From assembly GCA_009363875.1 (NCBI GenBank), contig CM018686.1, positions 8,618,001 to 8,682,000 on the forward strand: a stretch of 64,000 nucleotides of DNA, written 5' to 3'. Position 1 is the first letter of the stretch. Each line of letters starts with the position of its first letter. This DNA is from Mikania micrantha (taxonomy: Eukaryota; Streptophyta; Magnoliopsida; Asterales; Asteraceae). The position numbers were made by a program, and so were the translations under genes. Under the pieces are notes generated by a model that was not told the origin of the DNA, ran no database searches, and saw only the letters and a program-made list of their open reading frames with translations. This document shows, piece by piece, positions 21,435-33,337 of the stretch.

Positions 21435-21561
21435 CTCCCCCTAAACTTGTAGATCATCTTAGACTGACTCAAAGACCGAAAATCATTTTTGTTATTTTTG
21501 TATATTTTGACTCAAAGACCAAAAATCTTTTTGTTGTTTTTGTGAATTTTCTCCCCCTAAA
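21435..21561 (-). promoter_or_regulatory. Two PPT-like tracts immediately downstream of element C pol
   Basis: Minus strand TTTAGGGGGAGTT (about 21447-21435) and ATTTAGGGGGAG (about 21561-21550) closely resemble the true PPT CTAGGGGGAGTT at 16696-16685, but no LTR follows. Confidence 0.65.
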
Positions 21562-21611
21562 TTTGTGAATAAAATAAGACACAAATTTTAACGTATTTAC
21601 AAGAGATGCTT

Positions 21612-24600
21612 TTAGTTAAAACTTATCAGTTTTAGAGAGGCAAGCAAGTGATGAAAGCGTGCTGTGTCGAACGGTTTTGTGAAAAGATCTGCCAGATTAT
21701 CATCTGTATGGACCTTTTCAAGAAGAATGAGTTTCCGCTCAAAACAGTCACAGATGAAATGAATCCGGATGTCAATATGTTTAGTTTTGGAGTGTTGTAC
21801 CGGATTCTTGACGATCTGTAAGGCGGCTTCATTGTCACAATAAGTAGGAGAGTCAAGAAAGTTCAAACCGTAATTGAGGAGTTGTTGTTGCATCCAGATA
21901 AACTGAGAGCAGCAACTGGAAGCAGCAACATATTCGGCTTCCGCAGTAGATGTGGATACGGTCGTTTGTTTCTTGCATTGCCATGAGACAAGGTGATCTC
22001 CCAGGTACTGACACCCATCAGTGGTTGACTTCCTGTCCAGGTTACATCTACCAAAGTCACTGTCTGAGTATGCAAATAATCGAAACTCATAGTTCTTTGG
22101 GTACCAAAGACCGAGTCTAGGTTTCCCGACTAGGTACCGAAAGACTCTCTTGACAGCTATGAGGTGAGATGCCTTCGGATTCGCCTGATATCTGGCACAC
22201 TGACAAACTGAGAACATAATGTCTGGACGACTAGCAGTCAGGTACATCAGAGAACCAATCATTGAGCGATAGAGGTGTTGATCAACATCTTCACCATCCA
22301 AATCCGAAGTTAAGACATGACGACCAGCCATGGGAGTGGATGCCGGCTTTGATTCCATCATTTTGAACTTGGTCAAAATATCCGTGACATATTTTCCTTG
22401 GTGAATCAGCACACCCTTTGAATCTTGCTTCACATGTAGACCCAGAAAGAAGGTCATTTCTCCCATCACACTCATTTCAAACTTCTTCTTCATGACCCCC
22501 TCAAATTCCTTGCACAACGCCGAGCTTGTGGAGCCAAATATAATGTCATCCACGTAGATTTGGACAAGAATTAAATCGTTCTTATCCTTGCGGATGAACA
22601 AAGTCTGATCAATAGCTCCACGGGTATATCCATTTGCAAGCGGGTGATCAGTAAGTGTAGCATACCATGCTCACGGGGCTTGATGAAGACCATAGAGAGC
22701 TTTGTCTAACTTGTAGGCATGGTCAAGAAACTGAGAATCTTCAAAGCCTGGGGGTTGACACACATAGATTTCTTCTTTAACCTTCCCGTACAGAAAAAGC
22801 AGTCTTCACATCCATCTGATACACTGTGAAGTTCATGTAGGAGGCATAGGCTAAGAAAATCCGTATGGCTTCAATTCTTGCAACTGGTGCAAAGACTTCC
22901 TCATAATCTATCCCTTCTTGTTGGTAGAAGCCTTGAACCACCAACCTGGATTTATTCCTAATGATCACTCCCGAATCATCTCTCTTGTTTCTGAAAACCC
23001 ATCTGGTTCCTATTGGCAGTTTTCCTTTGGGTAGAGGAACCAAATTCCATACTTTAAGTTTTTGAAACTGCATCAGTTCTTCCTGCATTGCCTCAACCCA
23101 GCTGGATTCTTTGAGAGCCATTTTGACATTCTTGGGCTCTTCCTGCGAAATAAAACAAGAATATAAACAAGAATTAATTGGACCTGATTGACTTCGTGTA
23201 GTTGTCTCTTCAGGCAACATGTTCTGAGCTGCAGTGGATCTGTTTCGAGTGAGAACGCCTTTAGAGAGAGGTCCAATAATATTTTCAACTGGATGATTCT
23301 TGTTTACACCGAGTGTTGGCACTTCTTCCACAGCTAGATTGTCTAGCAAGTTGCTGATGTGGTTCACTTGATCTTCACTTGAAGAAGAGATGTTGTCGAT
23401 AGGAGCAGTTTCACTTGCCTCTGCTCCGTGATCCACGCAATGTTCCTCAGGAATGCTATCTGAGAACAATGGAATATCAAAAGTCTGGTGGGAGGAAGAT
23501 GAAACTTGATCAGTTTCAGGAAGTGGTTGAACAGACTGAGAAGTGTCTGGTTCCGATGGGAGAACTTCATGTATTGGGGTCGGCTGAGCTGTCAAGAGAT
23601 TAGGATCACATGGAACATAGTCAACCCTATAGTCCACATCATCACCCTTGTAGAAATCATCGGTCTACTTGGATGATTCTGAGTTCTCTGTTGTATTGTT
23701 AAAGGGCCTGAAGGTAGAATCATACTCAAATAACCAGTTTGGACCAGAACCGGCATCTGTAGAGTTCATTTCTTGCCAATCTATGTAGTATGATTCCACG
23801 ATCATCCTAGTCTTCTTGTTGTAAACTCTGTAAGCTGCTTTCTCGGATGAATATCCTACAAAGTAACACTCATCTGCCTTATCATCAAACTTTTGATTAG
23901 GTTCTGTATGAAGAAGAGTGCAAGGACATCCAAATGACTTGAAGTGTCCAACTTTGGGCTTCTGATTGAAGAAAATCTCGTAGGGAGTCTTCTGATGATG
24001 CTTGTTCAGGAGTGCTCGATTTTGAACATAGCAAACGGTGTTAACTGCTTCGGCCCAGAAGAAGATAGGCAGCTTAGATTCTGACAACATTGTTCGTGCA
24101 GCTTCTATAAGCGTTCTGTTCCTCCTTTCAGCAACTCCATTTTGCTGAGGAGTTCTGGCTGCACTGTACTGCCTAGCAATCCCTTTCTCATCGCAGAAAT
24201 CTATAAGAGTCTGATTTCTAAATTCAGTGCCAGTATCAGTTCTAATCACCTTGACCTTTAGATTCTTCTGATTTTCAATCAAGGTAATGAACTTCTTCAA
24301 AATCTCTGGTGTTTCATCCTTCTTGGCTAGAAGAACACCCAAGTGAATATGGAATAATCATCCGTCAGGACAAGACAATATGACTTCTTCCCGATACTCA
24401 TTACGTTGACTGGTCCGAAGAGATCCATATGAAGAAGTTGAAGAACTGAAGAGATAGAATTGAACAATTTAGGCTTGTGGGGTCTCTTGTGTTGCTTCCC
24501 TTTGGCACAAGCGATGCACTTCTTAATAGTGGAGAAATCTTTAGAAGGCAAACTGATGACGTGATCTCCCTTGGCGAGTCTGTTCAGATTCTTGAGATTT

Positions 24601-25060
24601 ACGTGACCCAGTCACCGATGCCATAACAGACAATCATGTTCCGATGCCTTTGAGAACAAGCAAGTGTTCTCGATGAATGAATCTGAATTCATGTTGATAA
24701 TGTAGGCATTGTTTATCCTTGGAGTTCTCATTAGAATCCACTTCTTAGGCACTTCAAAGCCAGGCTTCAGAATAAGACACTCCTTGTTTGTGAAGTGTGT
24801 TGAAAAACTCTTGTCGCAGATCTGAAAAACACTCAAAAGACTGTGATTGAGCTCTTCAACATAATATACGTCTTCAAAACTGAGAGTTCCATTTGTGACC
24901 GTGCCCTTCATGCTTATCCTTCCTCCCTTGTCTCCTGCAAATGATCATAACCTCCATTGAATGGTGTAACTTCATGTAACTGAGAAAAGTCCCCAGTCAT
25001 GTGCCGGGAGCAGCCACTATCTACATACCAAACATGTTTGAGCTTACTTGGCCGTCCCTG
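21612..25060 (-). pseudogene. pol: Element C pol: protease, integrase, RT, RNase H, disrupted
   Basis: Copia order. The protease motif WYVDSGCSRHMTG is near 25030-24990. Integrase follows, with its zinc region (CIACAKGKQHKRP) and core with VIRTDTGTEF and ARTPQQNGVAERRNRT (24342-23665). RT begins near 23100 (GTRWVFRNKRDD; VYQMDVKTAF) and continues at 22601 with IYVDDIIFGS, the intact YVDD site. RNase H follows (AYSDSDFGRC; STSTAEAEYVAAS; KTKHIDIRIHF), ending ADLFTKPFD near 21660. Lesions: shifts near 24910 and 24330, a Trp codon changed to TGA near 24612, a shift near 23650, a shift near 22790 in the RT core, and another break near 22600-22680. It would make and integrate the cDNA. The catalytic motifs survive, but the frame is broken. 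Confidence 0.9.
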
Positions 25061-25074
25061 CATTTTACACACAA

Positions 25075-27867
25075 TCAGTGAGAAATAGGTACCCAAACCA
25101 TAACAGGTTTAGGCACAGTAGAAACACTGGATTCTTTCTTTTGAACTCCCTTTGATTTAACTGATTTGACCTTATCAATCTTTGATCTAGCACCACTGCC
25201 ATGTTTAACTGGTGTTAATGGGATATTCAAAGCTGGATCACGTCTCCAATATGTCTTGTTTTTAATTTTTGAAAAGTTCGATTTTTGCTTATGAAAACCA
25301 TATTGATGATGTTTGGGTGATCTTTTCCTTTTGGCAGTGGATTGCTTTTGCGGATCTTTCTGAAGAGTCACCCTAGACATTGAGGATAGGTCAGTCCTCT
25401 TGGATTTGATAGAGGGTTTTGCCTTGGGTGTGACCTTCTGATTCTTTCCATAAAATAATTCAGTAGGTCTGTGCAGACAGTTTCTGGCAATATGGCCTGG
25501 TTTACCACAGACAAAGCAACATACTTTCTCATGAAATTCCTTAGGGTTAAAAGGTTTTACATCACAGTCACAAGGATTAGAGGAGAAGCTTGCAGAAGCT
25601 TGTTCCAATGACCTTGTTGGAACAAAAGGTTCACAGTTAGGATTCAACTTTGAACCTGCCTCATTGGTGACTGTGGAATGACCCTTGAACTCATGATGTA
25701 AACGTGAAGATGTTGTTTCCAAAATAACATTCCTTTTAACAAAAGTTGATTTACAGTTTTTAGACATCTCATTTGTTTTCATTTTAAATTGATCAAGTTT
25801 TCCAACAAAATTAGAGTTTGAACTAAAAGATGATGTTCCAAAAGATGTTGAACAATCTGTGCTCTTCTCAGCACTTCTTTCTTCTGTCTTCCCTCTCATA
25901 CCTGCTGTGTTTAAACTATCTGCACAAATCTCAGAATTATCAGAAATATTGGGAATGGTCTCAATGGGATCTGTTGTCAAAGGGACAGGTTTGTTAAAAC
26001 CAGTGCTGAACTCGAACCTTCGATCAGACCGTGACAACAGATCATCAACAGATGTGTTGATTTTGGGCATAATTGAGTAATTATGATTAAAAGGTGGTTC
26101 GCATTCATTATACCCAATTCCCTTGCCCTTCTTTTCTCGATACTGCATGGATGTCATGTTTTCTACAACCTTGCTTGAGTAATCAAACTGTTCACATTTT
26201 ACCGAGGTTTTAGAAAGTTGTTTTAACTTGGTCCAACTCTAAAGTGAGTTCATCGATTTTGCGTCGAGCATCTCGATAGTTGGACTCTTTGTCACTTAGA
26301 AGTTCTTTTAACCTTGCCACATCCCGACCCTCTGCTTCAAGTTTCCTTTTAAAAATTCCTTCATTTTTAAGAAATTATGAGTTAAAGTATTTAAGTTTAG
26401 TTACTTCTTTAATTAGTGACTCATTATGTGACCTGTACTTAAACACTTTATCTATGCATGAAGTAGAGCAAAGATTTTCAGTTACCTCCTTTTGCTTGTC
26501 GTCCACCTCAGTCATGAATGCATGACTCAGAGTCAGCTCCAGTTCCTGCACTTGATCACTCCAGTCATAGGAGTCAGTTTCTTGGGTCACCAATGCTTTG
26601 GATGTACTGGCACTTCCTCCTGCAGCATCAGTCACAGCTTTCTCTACAGACTTCTTTTCTCCTTCCTTGGCCACCTTTGGCTGCTTACACTCTCTAGCAA
26701 AATGACCAGGTTGATCACAGTTGTAGCATCGCAGTTTTGACTTATCAAATCCAAGTTTCTTTCCTGGATTATTTCCAAAGCTATTCCTTCCATATCGCTT
26801 AATGAACTTCTTTGCCCGAAACACAGCCATAGCCATCTGCCATGAGATGTCCATTTCCTCAACATCAGTTGGATTTATTTGCTCCAAATTGTCCTGAGTT
26901 AGATTGGCAGGTGCCAATTCTCCTGCTATGAATGCATTGTAGTTGTTCATGAAACCTTTAAACAACAGCAGATTTTCTTCACTTTCTGGATTGATCTTTG
27001 ACACTGATCCGGCTTGTCCAGATGATAAGAAAGCGGTTTCAAAAGGAATTGACTGAGATGAAGAGTTCTGATAGTGCTGCATCCCTGAAGCCTGAAGATT
27101 GTTAGCATATTAGCAGAAAGTAGTGCAGAGTTTTCTGACATAGGTGCAATTCCCATGGAGCTAGCATGATTCAGTGCTCTTTGCTTATCATCCATATCAT
27201 AGGAGTTTATGATTGATATCAGCTCATTCAGAGAAGTCTTGTACATATCCTTGGTCCTTTTGATCGTTGTACAATTTGAATTCCAGGTGTAAGGCAATGA
27301 GTTCAGTAACTTCTTGTTCACTTCTCCTTTGGTCATCTCAATTCCAGAACTTGTCATCTCAGTCATCAGATGAGTAAATCTATTGAGTTGTGCTTCAAGA
27401 GACTCTCCCTTGATGTGGTTGAACATGTTGAACCTCTGTCTCAGCATATCCTTGCGACTCTCTCGCATGTCCTCATTTCCTTCAAATCGTTCAACCAAGG
27501 CATTCCAAAGTTCCTTTGCAGTCTTGTGTTCCTTAAATCCATGAGCAACATCAGTCGATAAAGCCATTGTGATTGAAGCATAAGCCTTTTCATCCTTCTC
27601 CATCATAAGTATGTCATTGTCAGTGTACAATTCAGCATCCTTGGGAACAAGAGGACCATTGATCTCACTCTGGTATGAGGGCACAAAGGGACCCTCTTCA
27701 ATAGATCTCCAAAGCTTTGGATCAGTGTATTTGATAAACGATTGGAATCTGAATTTCCAATCTTGGAAGTTATCTCCCGACACGAGCCTTGGTGGCTTTG
27801 TTCCGGTGCCGATCTCATTGTCCAGATTAAGCAGATTGGACAGGTTAGTCAGATTCTTTGATGTCAT
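25075..27867 (-). pseudogene. gag: Element C gag, disrupted
   Basis: The start is the ATG at 27867 (MTSKNLTNLSNLL); the longer frame uses a non-ATG codon. A UBN2-type copia Gag domain follows (FQDWKFRFQSFIKYTDPKLWRSI; TAKELWNALVERFEG), then a shift near 27090. The second frame holds the zinc knuckle CYNCDQPGHFAREC (about 26725-26684). A further shift and stop near 26375-26160 precede the last part (26157-25075), which has a second knuckle CFVCGKPGHIARNC and ends WVPISH followed by TGA. Gag coats the RNA. The protease lies in a different frame just beyond this stop; the same WVP-stop arrangement is seen in element F. Confidence 0.88.
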
Positions 27868-28332
27868 GATTGTAAACAAAATCTCTAAGTGTAGTTCACG
27901 AAATTCCTGTAGAACAGATCACCAAACACAGCCTGAAGATAAAACGAATTTCTCTGTATTCGAAATCCCTAGTAATCGAATTTCTCCTGTATTCGAAACT
28001 CTCACTTGTACTCGAAAATGTTCTGTATTCGAACTCAATCCTGTACTCGAAGCCTTTGTTGTACTCGAAAATTGTGTTCTCGAAATGTTTACTTTGTAGT
28101 AAAAAATCTCTTGTACTCGAACTGTAGCTATACTTTGAACACTCTATTTGTACTCGAAATAGCTGAACTTGAAAATTTTGAACTTGAAAATACTTAAGAA
28201 AAATTTTATAAAATTATTTCTTAAGATTTGGAGTCCCAAATTTACACAGCAGCTAGATGGAGTAGAGAAGAATGATAAAGTATTAAACTTGCTTCAGAAA
28301 GTTGTTACCTTGACGATGAAAAGAGCACTCAA
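27868..28332 (-). other. Element C leader, motif-rich
   Basis: Non-coding. About a dozen TGTACTCGAAA / TGTATTCGAAA motifs lie between 27955 and 28195. Confidence 0.75.
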
Positions 28333-28344
28333 GCTCTGATACCA
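28333..28344 (-). promoter_or_regulatory. Element C primer-binding site
   Basis: Minus strand TGGTATCAGAGC, complementary to the 3' end of plant initiator tRNA-Met, two bases from the 5' LTR. Confidence 0.93.
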
Positions 28345-28346
28345 CT

Positions 28347-28716
28347 TGTAGGTCTTAAACTGGATCAAGACTGAAACTTTATCTTCTAAATCATCATCAA
28401 TGATCTCTAGCAAGTGCGGAATCCAAGTTAGAATCAAGAAAGAAAGTATAAAAATGTAATCTTTGTATAAATACTGAAAATTCGAGTACAAGTGCCTCAA
28501 TACGTCTAGAGAGCAAATGCCTCAGGATTCCAACCTAAACCTGTACAAAATACGTGTATTTATACTAGGCCTAGGTGTACTCGAAATCTAATACAAAAGT
28601 TCGAGTACACGAACACATGGTGTACTCGATGTGGTTGTACAAGAAAATAACCAAAATCTGAGCGTTGACTCTTCCGGGTTGACTTTGTCAACCTTCAACA
28701 TGTAGTGGGCTCTACA
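28347..28716 (-). repeat. Element C 5' LTR
   Basis: 370 bp, pairs with 16315-16684 with about 15 mismatches by eye. It supplies the promoter and, at the 3' copy, the polyadenylation signals of the element. Confidence 0.96.
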
Positions 28717-28721
28717 CTGTG
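28717..28721. repeat. Target-site duplication CTGTG (right) of element C
   Basis: Matches 16310-16314. Confidence 0.93.
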
Positions 28722-28831
28722 CTTAGACACAGGCAATATATGCAAATTGTTCCTATCCTGAATTTCTACATGAGGTCCCTAGGTTATAGTCTAGGCCAAA
28801 CCGTTTAAGTAAATGACCTAATTCTCTATAA

Positions 28832-28848
28832 CTAAGGCACTGATACCA
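28832..28848 (-). promoter_or_regulatory. Element E primer-binding site
   Basis: Minus strand TGGTATCAGTGCC, close to the tRNA-Met type PBS, three bases inside the 5' LTR edge. Confidence 0.65.
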
Positions 28849-28851
28849 ATC

Positions 28852-30642
28852 TGTCACACCCTAGGCCGGCGGGCCGGATCGGAGACCCCGGAATAGTCCC
28901 GAGGCGTTTTTGAAATCAGAGTGATCAAATTGTTACATTGCACATGATGATATGAGAAATACTAAAATACATTAAATGAATAAAATTAAATTACAACTGT
29001 TTCATAATTTAATTCTATTACAGCTTGACTTGGACATCTGGAAAGAGGACCAGATGTCCCACAAGGTTACTTGCACAGATGCAAGTCTTGAATCTTGTAT
29101 CCGGGCTAACCGGAGAGATTCCATGCAGGATTTGTAGGTTCCTTTAAGGGATCCTATCTTTCTCTCTCTAAAGTCGTCCTGCTTTCACCTGTTCTTCACC
29201 TGAGAACATGTAAAATCTGTCAACACTAGGTTGGTGAGTCACATTTATTTTGAAAATATTAGGTTTTGTAAAAGGTTTGATGAAAGTCTTTTCATTCACA
29301 TCGATTTGAAGTATGATGTGTGAATGGTGTTGAAAACCACAAATGAACTACACAAGTGCGTCAGTCTGACCATCATTACTGACACCATCCCAAATCACTT
29401 AAGGTAGTTTATGTATAGGGCATACGTAGGGTCAAGCTTACCGCCCGCCCAGCCACCAGCCCACCACCCCTTCGATGATCCACGAGGGTGTCCTTAACGG
29501 AAATCGGACCTAGTCACTTATGTATCTTCACTCTACCCGACACGACATATGTTTGTAAAATGAATTTGTGAGAAAGAAGCATATGCTCTGTCTCCTAATA
29601 TAGGAGACAGGTTTTGTTGTTTGAAAGTCACACTAGTGACGCTTCTCTCTTGTAGGAGAACATTGTTTACTGTGTGCTCGTTTGAAACTCGTCCAAGACC
29701 AGGCCTTGGACATTTATTTGGTTTGAAAACTCTTATTGTTTTTGTGTGGTCTGTCTATAATATCACCCGTGTGATCATTTACCAACCCCAACTGATATGT
29801 TTTTGTGATTAGTTCCCCTGGAACTAATCTGAGTTGTTGTTGTATGTGTGCTGCGTGTAACGTACCAGCCTCAGTGCGGGAGGTTTGTTAAACCTATGGT
29901 ACCATCTACGTTACCTTCGGTTGACCCGCGTCAACGAATGGTAAATGACTTTGATGTGTGCTGTTCGAGAATTCCTCAGTGAAATCCCAATGTGTTGTTG
30001 TGTGGACGCATGTCCTAGTGAATTACCCTAGACAGATACCATACAAAATATTGTTTGTTTGATGGGAATTCCTATGAAAATGATGGTATTCGATTATGCA
30101 CTACACAATTTCACGACTTGTGTCCATTCACCTCTTGGTTGGGCACAAAGCCTCGAGCTGTTGTGGTCAACGAACATCTCCTCGGTGATTTGTGTTTTGA
30201 ACCCTAGAAACTGGTTTGTTGATGTTATTTGATTAAAAGTTAAATGGAGTGATGAAAGCTCGGTAAAAGTAATTTAAAAGACACTTATACGTATAACATT
30301 CGTATAAGTGGTTGAGGGTTGATCCTTTTGTTGAAATCATTTGAAAATAACTCTTATTCGTTGATCACTCGAATAAGAGGTTTCATGTTCTCATCCCCAA
30401 ATGATTTGGAAGGAAGAAAATTGAAAACAAGGGGTGTGTGAACACACCTGAGGTATTGAGTCGTCGATGCACTCACTCTGTATGATCTCTCGGCTTGAAT
30501 CCTGTGTTAAATATTAGTTAGTTAGGTGTTAGATGATTATGTGCTCTATTTCTTGATGTGATTTTGGAAAATGTGTTTTCATTGTGTAGATGCACGAAAT
30601 GTATGTAGTTTAGTTTTGTATTGTTCTTAATGTATAAAGTTC
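28852..30642 (-). repeat. Element E 5' LTR
   Basis: On plus it begins TGTCACACCCTAGGCC next to the PBS. The outer end is placed at about 30642 because sequence shared with F 53542 onward starts at 30643. There is no second copy in the window, so length (about 1.79 kb) and border are inferred. A plus-strand frame at 29621-29812 inside it is not coding. Confidence 0.6.
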
Positions 30643-31137
30643 ATGATATTAATGGAAGTAGTCTTTCTATATTGTTATTAATGTCTATTGTTGATTATAT
30701 GTGTTTGATTATGTTTGAATTTGATTTTATATGTTTAACAGAGCCATTCGGCCGAATGAACGCCTAGCGAATGACTAGGGCAATCGAATGACTCATTTGC
30801 CGAATGACTCATTCGACTGATCTGTCCATTCGGCCAAGTCATTCGCCGAATGAGTTGCTTTGGCCACTCATTCGGCCGAATGATGACAGCTTATATATAC
30901 ATGTTCAAATTTCATCAAACCTAACTTTTGAGAGCCCTCCTTCTTCCTTGAGAACCCAGAGTCAAACCCTATGAGATTAGAGCAGCCATTGCACGTCCAA
31001 GTTCGATTCACATCCCGTGGTGTTCGATTCTCGATCAAACGTCCATCCTACACCTTCGGATCACCACAGTTGCTGTTGATTTCGATTGGAAAATCCTGGA
31101 ATAGGATTCCACACTATTCCAGAGGCTTTCGAGTAGA
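30643..31137 (+). repeat. Element F 5' LTR-like direct repeat
   Basis: 495 bp matching 53542-54130 (589 bp). Both start ATGATATTAATGG and end GTCGAGTAGA or TTCGAGTAGA. The copies differ mainly by extra 16-bp GACTCATTCGACGAAT units in the right copy. GAGCTTTGGCTCTTGA directly after it also follows the PBS of element I (62602 onward), which supports an LTR/leader border here, although the PBS itself is unrecognisable. Confidence 0.65.
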
Positions 31138-31713
31138 GCTTTGGCTCTTGATTCTACTCGATTTTCATTCAAAATCATCAGATCTGAGATTGGATTTTCG
31201 TAAGTTGCCAAAACCCTGAGTTTCTTGCTCCCCAAGCCACTGTTTCATTCAAAATCAGTGGGTTTTTGTGGTGTTTTTGTCAAATCATTAATCCCATTTG
31301 GTTGGTAATCATGTCATGAAGTTCTGTACCAAATTTGGTGATTAGATTTGGTCTAGATCAAAAGTTATTGCGATTTTAGTTGTTGAAAACCCCAGATAGC
31401 CCGAATGACTCTGTCGGCCGAATAGGTTTGCCCGAATCACTCTCATTCGCCAAATAGCCCCATTCGCCAACTCATTCGGCGAATAGCTTCCTTTGCCAAC
31501 TCATTCGGCGAAGAGCCTCATTCGGTCCTCTCATTTGCCGAATAGATTCAATCGCCTAAGTCATTCGGCCCAACTGTCGTAGTCACTCTCTCATTCGCCA
31601 GATTCTATTCATTCGCTAGTCACATTCGGTCCCAGACATTCGGCCTAAGTGTCTCCATTCGGTTATCAGTTTTGAAATTTTTCTAAGTGTTGGATATTTT
31701 TGTTGTTGACTCT
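31138..31713 (+). other. Element F leader with CATTCGGC motif cluster
   Basis: Non-coding. Between 31395 and 31680 there are many ATTCGCC, TTCGGCGAA and related words, the same motif as in the LTR and the pol-to-3'ORF spacer. Confidence 0.7.
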
Positions 31714-33337
31714 ATGGAAGACTTAGCATTTATGGTGAACCAGAACCATCGTATTCAGACATTGCTGCTGCCTGAAACTGAGACAGGGAACTCCAATAAA
31801 GCTCCCAAGTTGCTGTCCTTAGATGATTATCCTCACTGGAAGTACAGATTTGAGATTCACATCAATGGAGTGGACACAAACTTATGGATGATGATTGAAG
31901 ATGGCTATCTGAGACCTCTGAATGAAGATGGAACTCCTATGCTAGTCACACGGATGACTAAGCCTCAGAGGAAGCTTTATGATTATGAGAAGAAATCCTA
32001 TGCTATTATGTCTCAGTCCATTGCAACTGATATCTTCCATCAGTTCAGACATTTTACATCTTCTAAGTATTTGTGGGATGCTTTGCAGCAGAGATATGAG
32101 GGGAATGATGCATTGAAGAACATCAAGTCGAAACCATTGAGGAAGGGATTCAACAACTTCATGTATGTGGGGAATGAATCATTGGATGATTTGATTGCCA
32201 GATTTTATCATCTTTTGAGTGAGTTGTTCAATCATCAAGTCAAGACTACAACTCAGGAGAAGATCCAGTGCTTGGCAGATGCTTTACCTCTTAAGTGGAA
32301 GTCATTCTTGATGGTTTTAAAGCAAAATGAGATGATGGCGAACATGGACATCAATGATTTCATCCAGAAGTTGAAAGAGTAGGAAATTGAGAACAAGTGG
32401 AAAGCCAAAAGAGTTGCTCAAGTCCAGGATCCTTCATTGTATTATTCTACTCCCACTGTAGAGAAAGCCTCTTCTCATGCTCCACTGAAGACTTCTTTCG
32501 TTTCTCAGACTACTGAAGCTCCATCTTCCAATCAGATTCGTTTCAGTCAGTCATCTTCCTCATCCAGCTCTCAGAAAGAGCATCATCAACCTGTCACCAG
32601 TGTGAAGATAGATAATTTTGATAAAGTGACTGTAGAGATTGCCAAGGAGCACAAGGGTCTCTTGTCAGCTCTTATGATGGGTTAGTAGCTAGGCAGATTG
32701 GCAATCCTTATCTGACAAATGATGATGATTCTCAGATAGACCCAGATGATATGGAGAGGATTGACATCATGTGGGCTTTGGAAAGTGCTGTTAGGAGAGC
32801 CAAGGAGTTTGTAAGAAGAATAGGCAAAGACATCAACCTGAACAAAGAGTCTAAGTTTGGATTTGATATGGCTTCTGTTACTTGCTATAATTGTGGGGAG
32901 AAGGGTCACTTTGCAAGACAGTGCAAACAACCAAGGAAAGAAGGAAACAAGAATCCTTTTCAGCATCAGAAGTCTTCTACAGCTAATCCAGAAAGAAGAC
33001 TTGTTCCTATTGACTCTCCTGCTCAGACTAGTTCTTCCAGTACAAGCAAGACATTGATGGTGCAACAGGATGAAGGAGAAAATTGGGATTTCAGATTCAA
33101 TTCTGATCAAGGGGAACATGATAAAACGTGTGTTGCTGAGATTCAGAATTTGGATGATCTAATTGAAGAGAGCACTTTGGGAGAAGCACATATCAGTATA
33201 GAACAAACATCGGGTTCAGAGTCAGAAAGCTTGTCAGACTCAGACACTCAAGCAGATTCTGATGCTGATCTTGAAGAACTTGTTACTCAGTTTGCTATGA
33301 TGGTAAACTCATCTGCTACTCCTGCTCTATCTTCACA
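31714..33337 (+). pseudogene. gag: Element F gag, part before the element D insertion
   Basis: The start is the ATG at 31714 (MEDLAFMVNQNHR). A copia Gag domain follows (YPHWKYRFEIHINGVDTNLWMMIEDG; KYLWDALQQRYEG). A TAG at 32380-32382 and another at 32683-32685 interrupt it, with a one-base shift near 32680. The frame then carries the knuckle CYNCGEKGHFARQC near 32883-32924 and an acidic Ser-rich strip. It is cut after codon 33330-33332 by the D LTR; the nine residues that follow in frame come from that LTR. It would coat element RNA in the particle. Confidence 0.9.
33333..33337. repeat. Target-site duplication TCACA (left) of element D
   Basis: Matches 44763-44767 exactly. Confidence 0.95.

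Larger units (their letters stand above)
19635..21611 (-). other. Element C spacer between pol and 3' ORF, motif-rich
   Basis: Non-coding. It contains many TGTAYWCGAAAT-type motifs (19710-19965 and 20105-20400), a TAAAA pentanucleotide run near 20436-20490 and two PPT-like tracts just after pol (about 21435-21447 and 21549-21561). A candidate splice acceptor ends the spacer at 19635. Confidence 0.7.
16315..28716 (-). mobile_element. Element C: complete Ty1/copia retrotransposon, SIRE/Maximus-like
   Basis: 12,402 bp with two 370-bp LTRs, TSD CTGTG, PBS, gag, pol in copia order (protease, integrase, RT, RNase H), a long spacer and a large 3' ORF that ends next to the PPT. The LTRs differ at roughly 15 positions by eye, so insertion was moderately recent. 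Placement in the SIRE clade rests on the copia gag type, the TGGTATCAGAGC PBS and the large ORF downstream of pol. Confidence 0.95.
15627..30642 (-). mobile_element. Element E: Ty3/gypsy remnant, split by element C
   Basis: With C removed, the minus strand reads 5' LTR (30642 to 28852), PBS, leader, gag start at 16277 and zinc knuckles. No pol and no 3' LTR are visible on the left side, so E is truncated. Its LTR differs from those of A, B and D, so it is a separate family. The 5' LTR outer border near 30642 is inferred from where F sequence begins. Confidence 0.7.

Noticed and set aside
29621..29812. Small plus-strand ORF
   Set aside because: Falls inside the E LTR, antisense to the element, no domain.
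30746..30890. Heat-shock elements (GAAnnTTC type) as explanation for the TTCG motifs
   Set aside because: The spacing between TTC and GAA is 3-9 bases and variable; the alternating pentamer pattern of heat-shock elements is not met.
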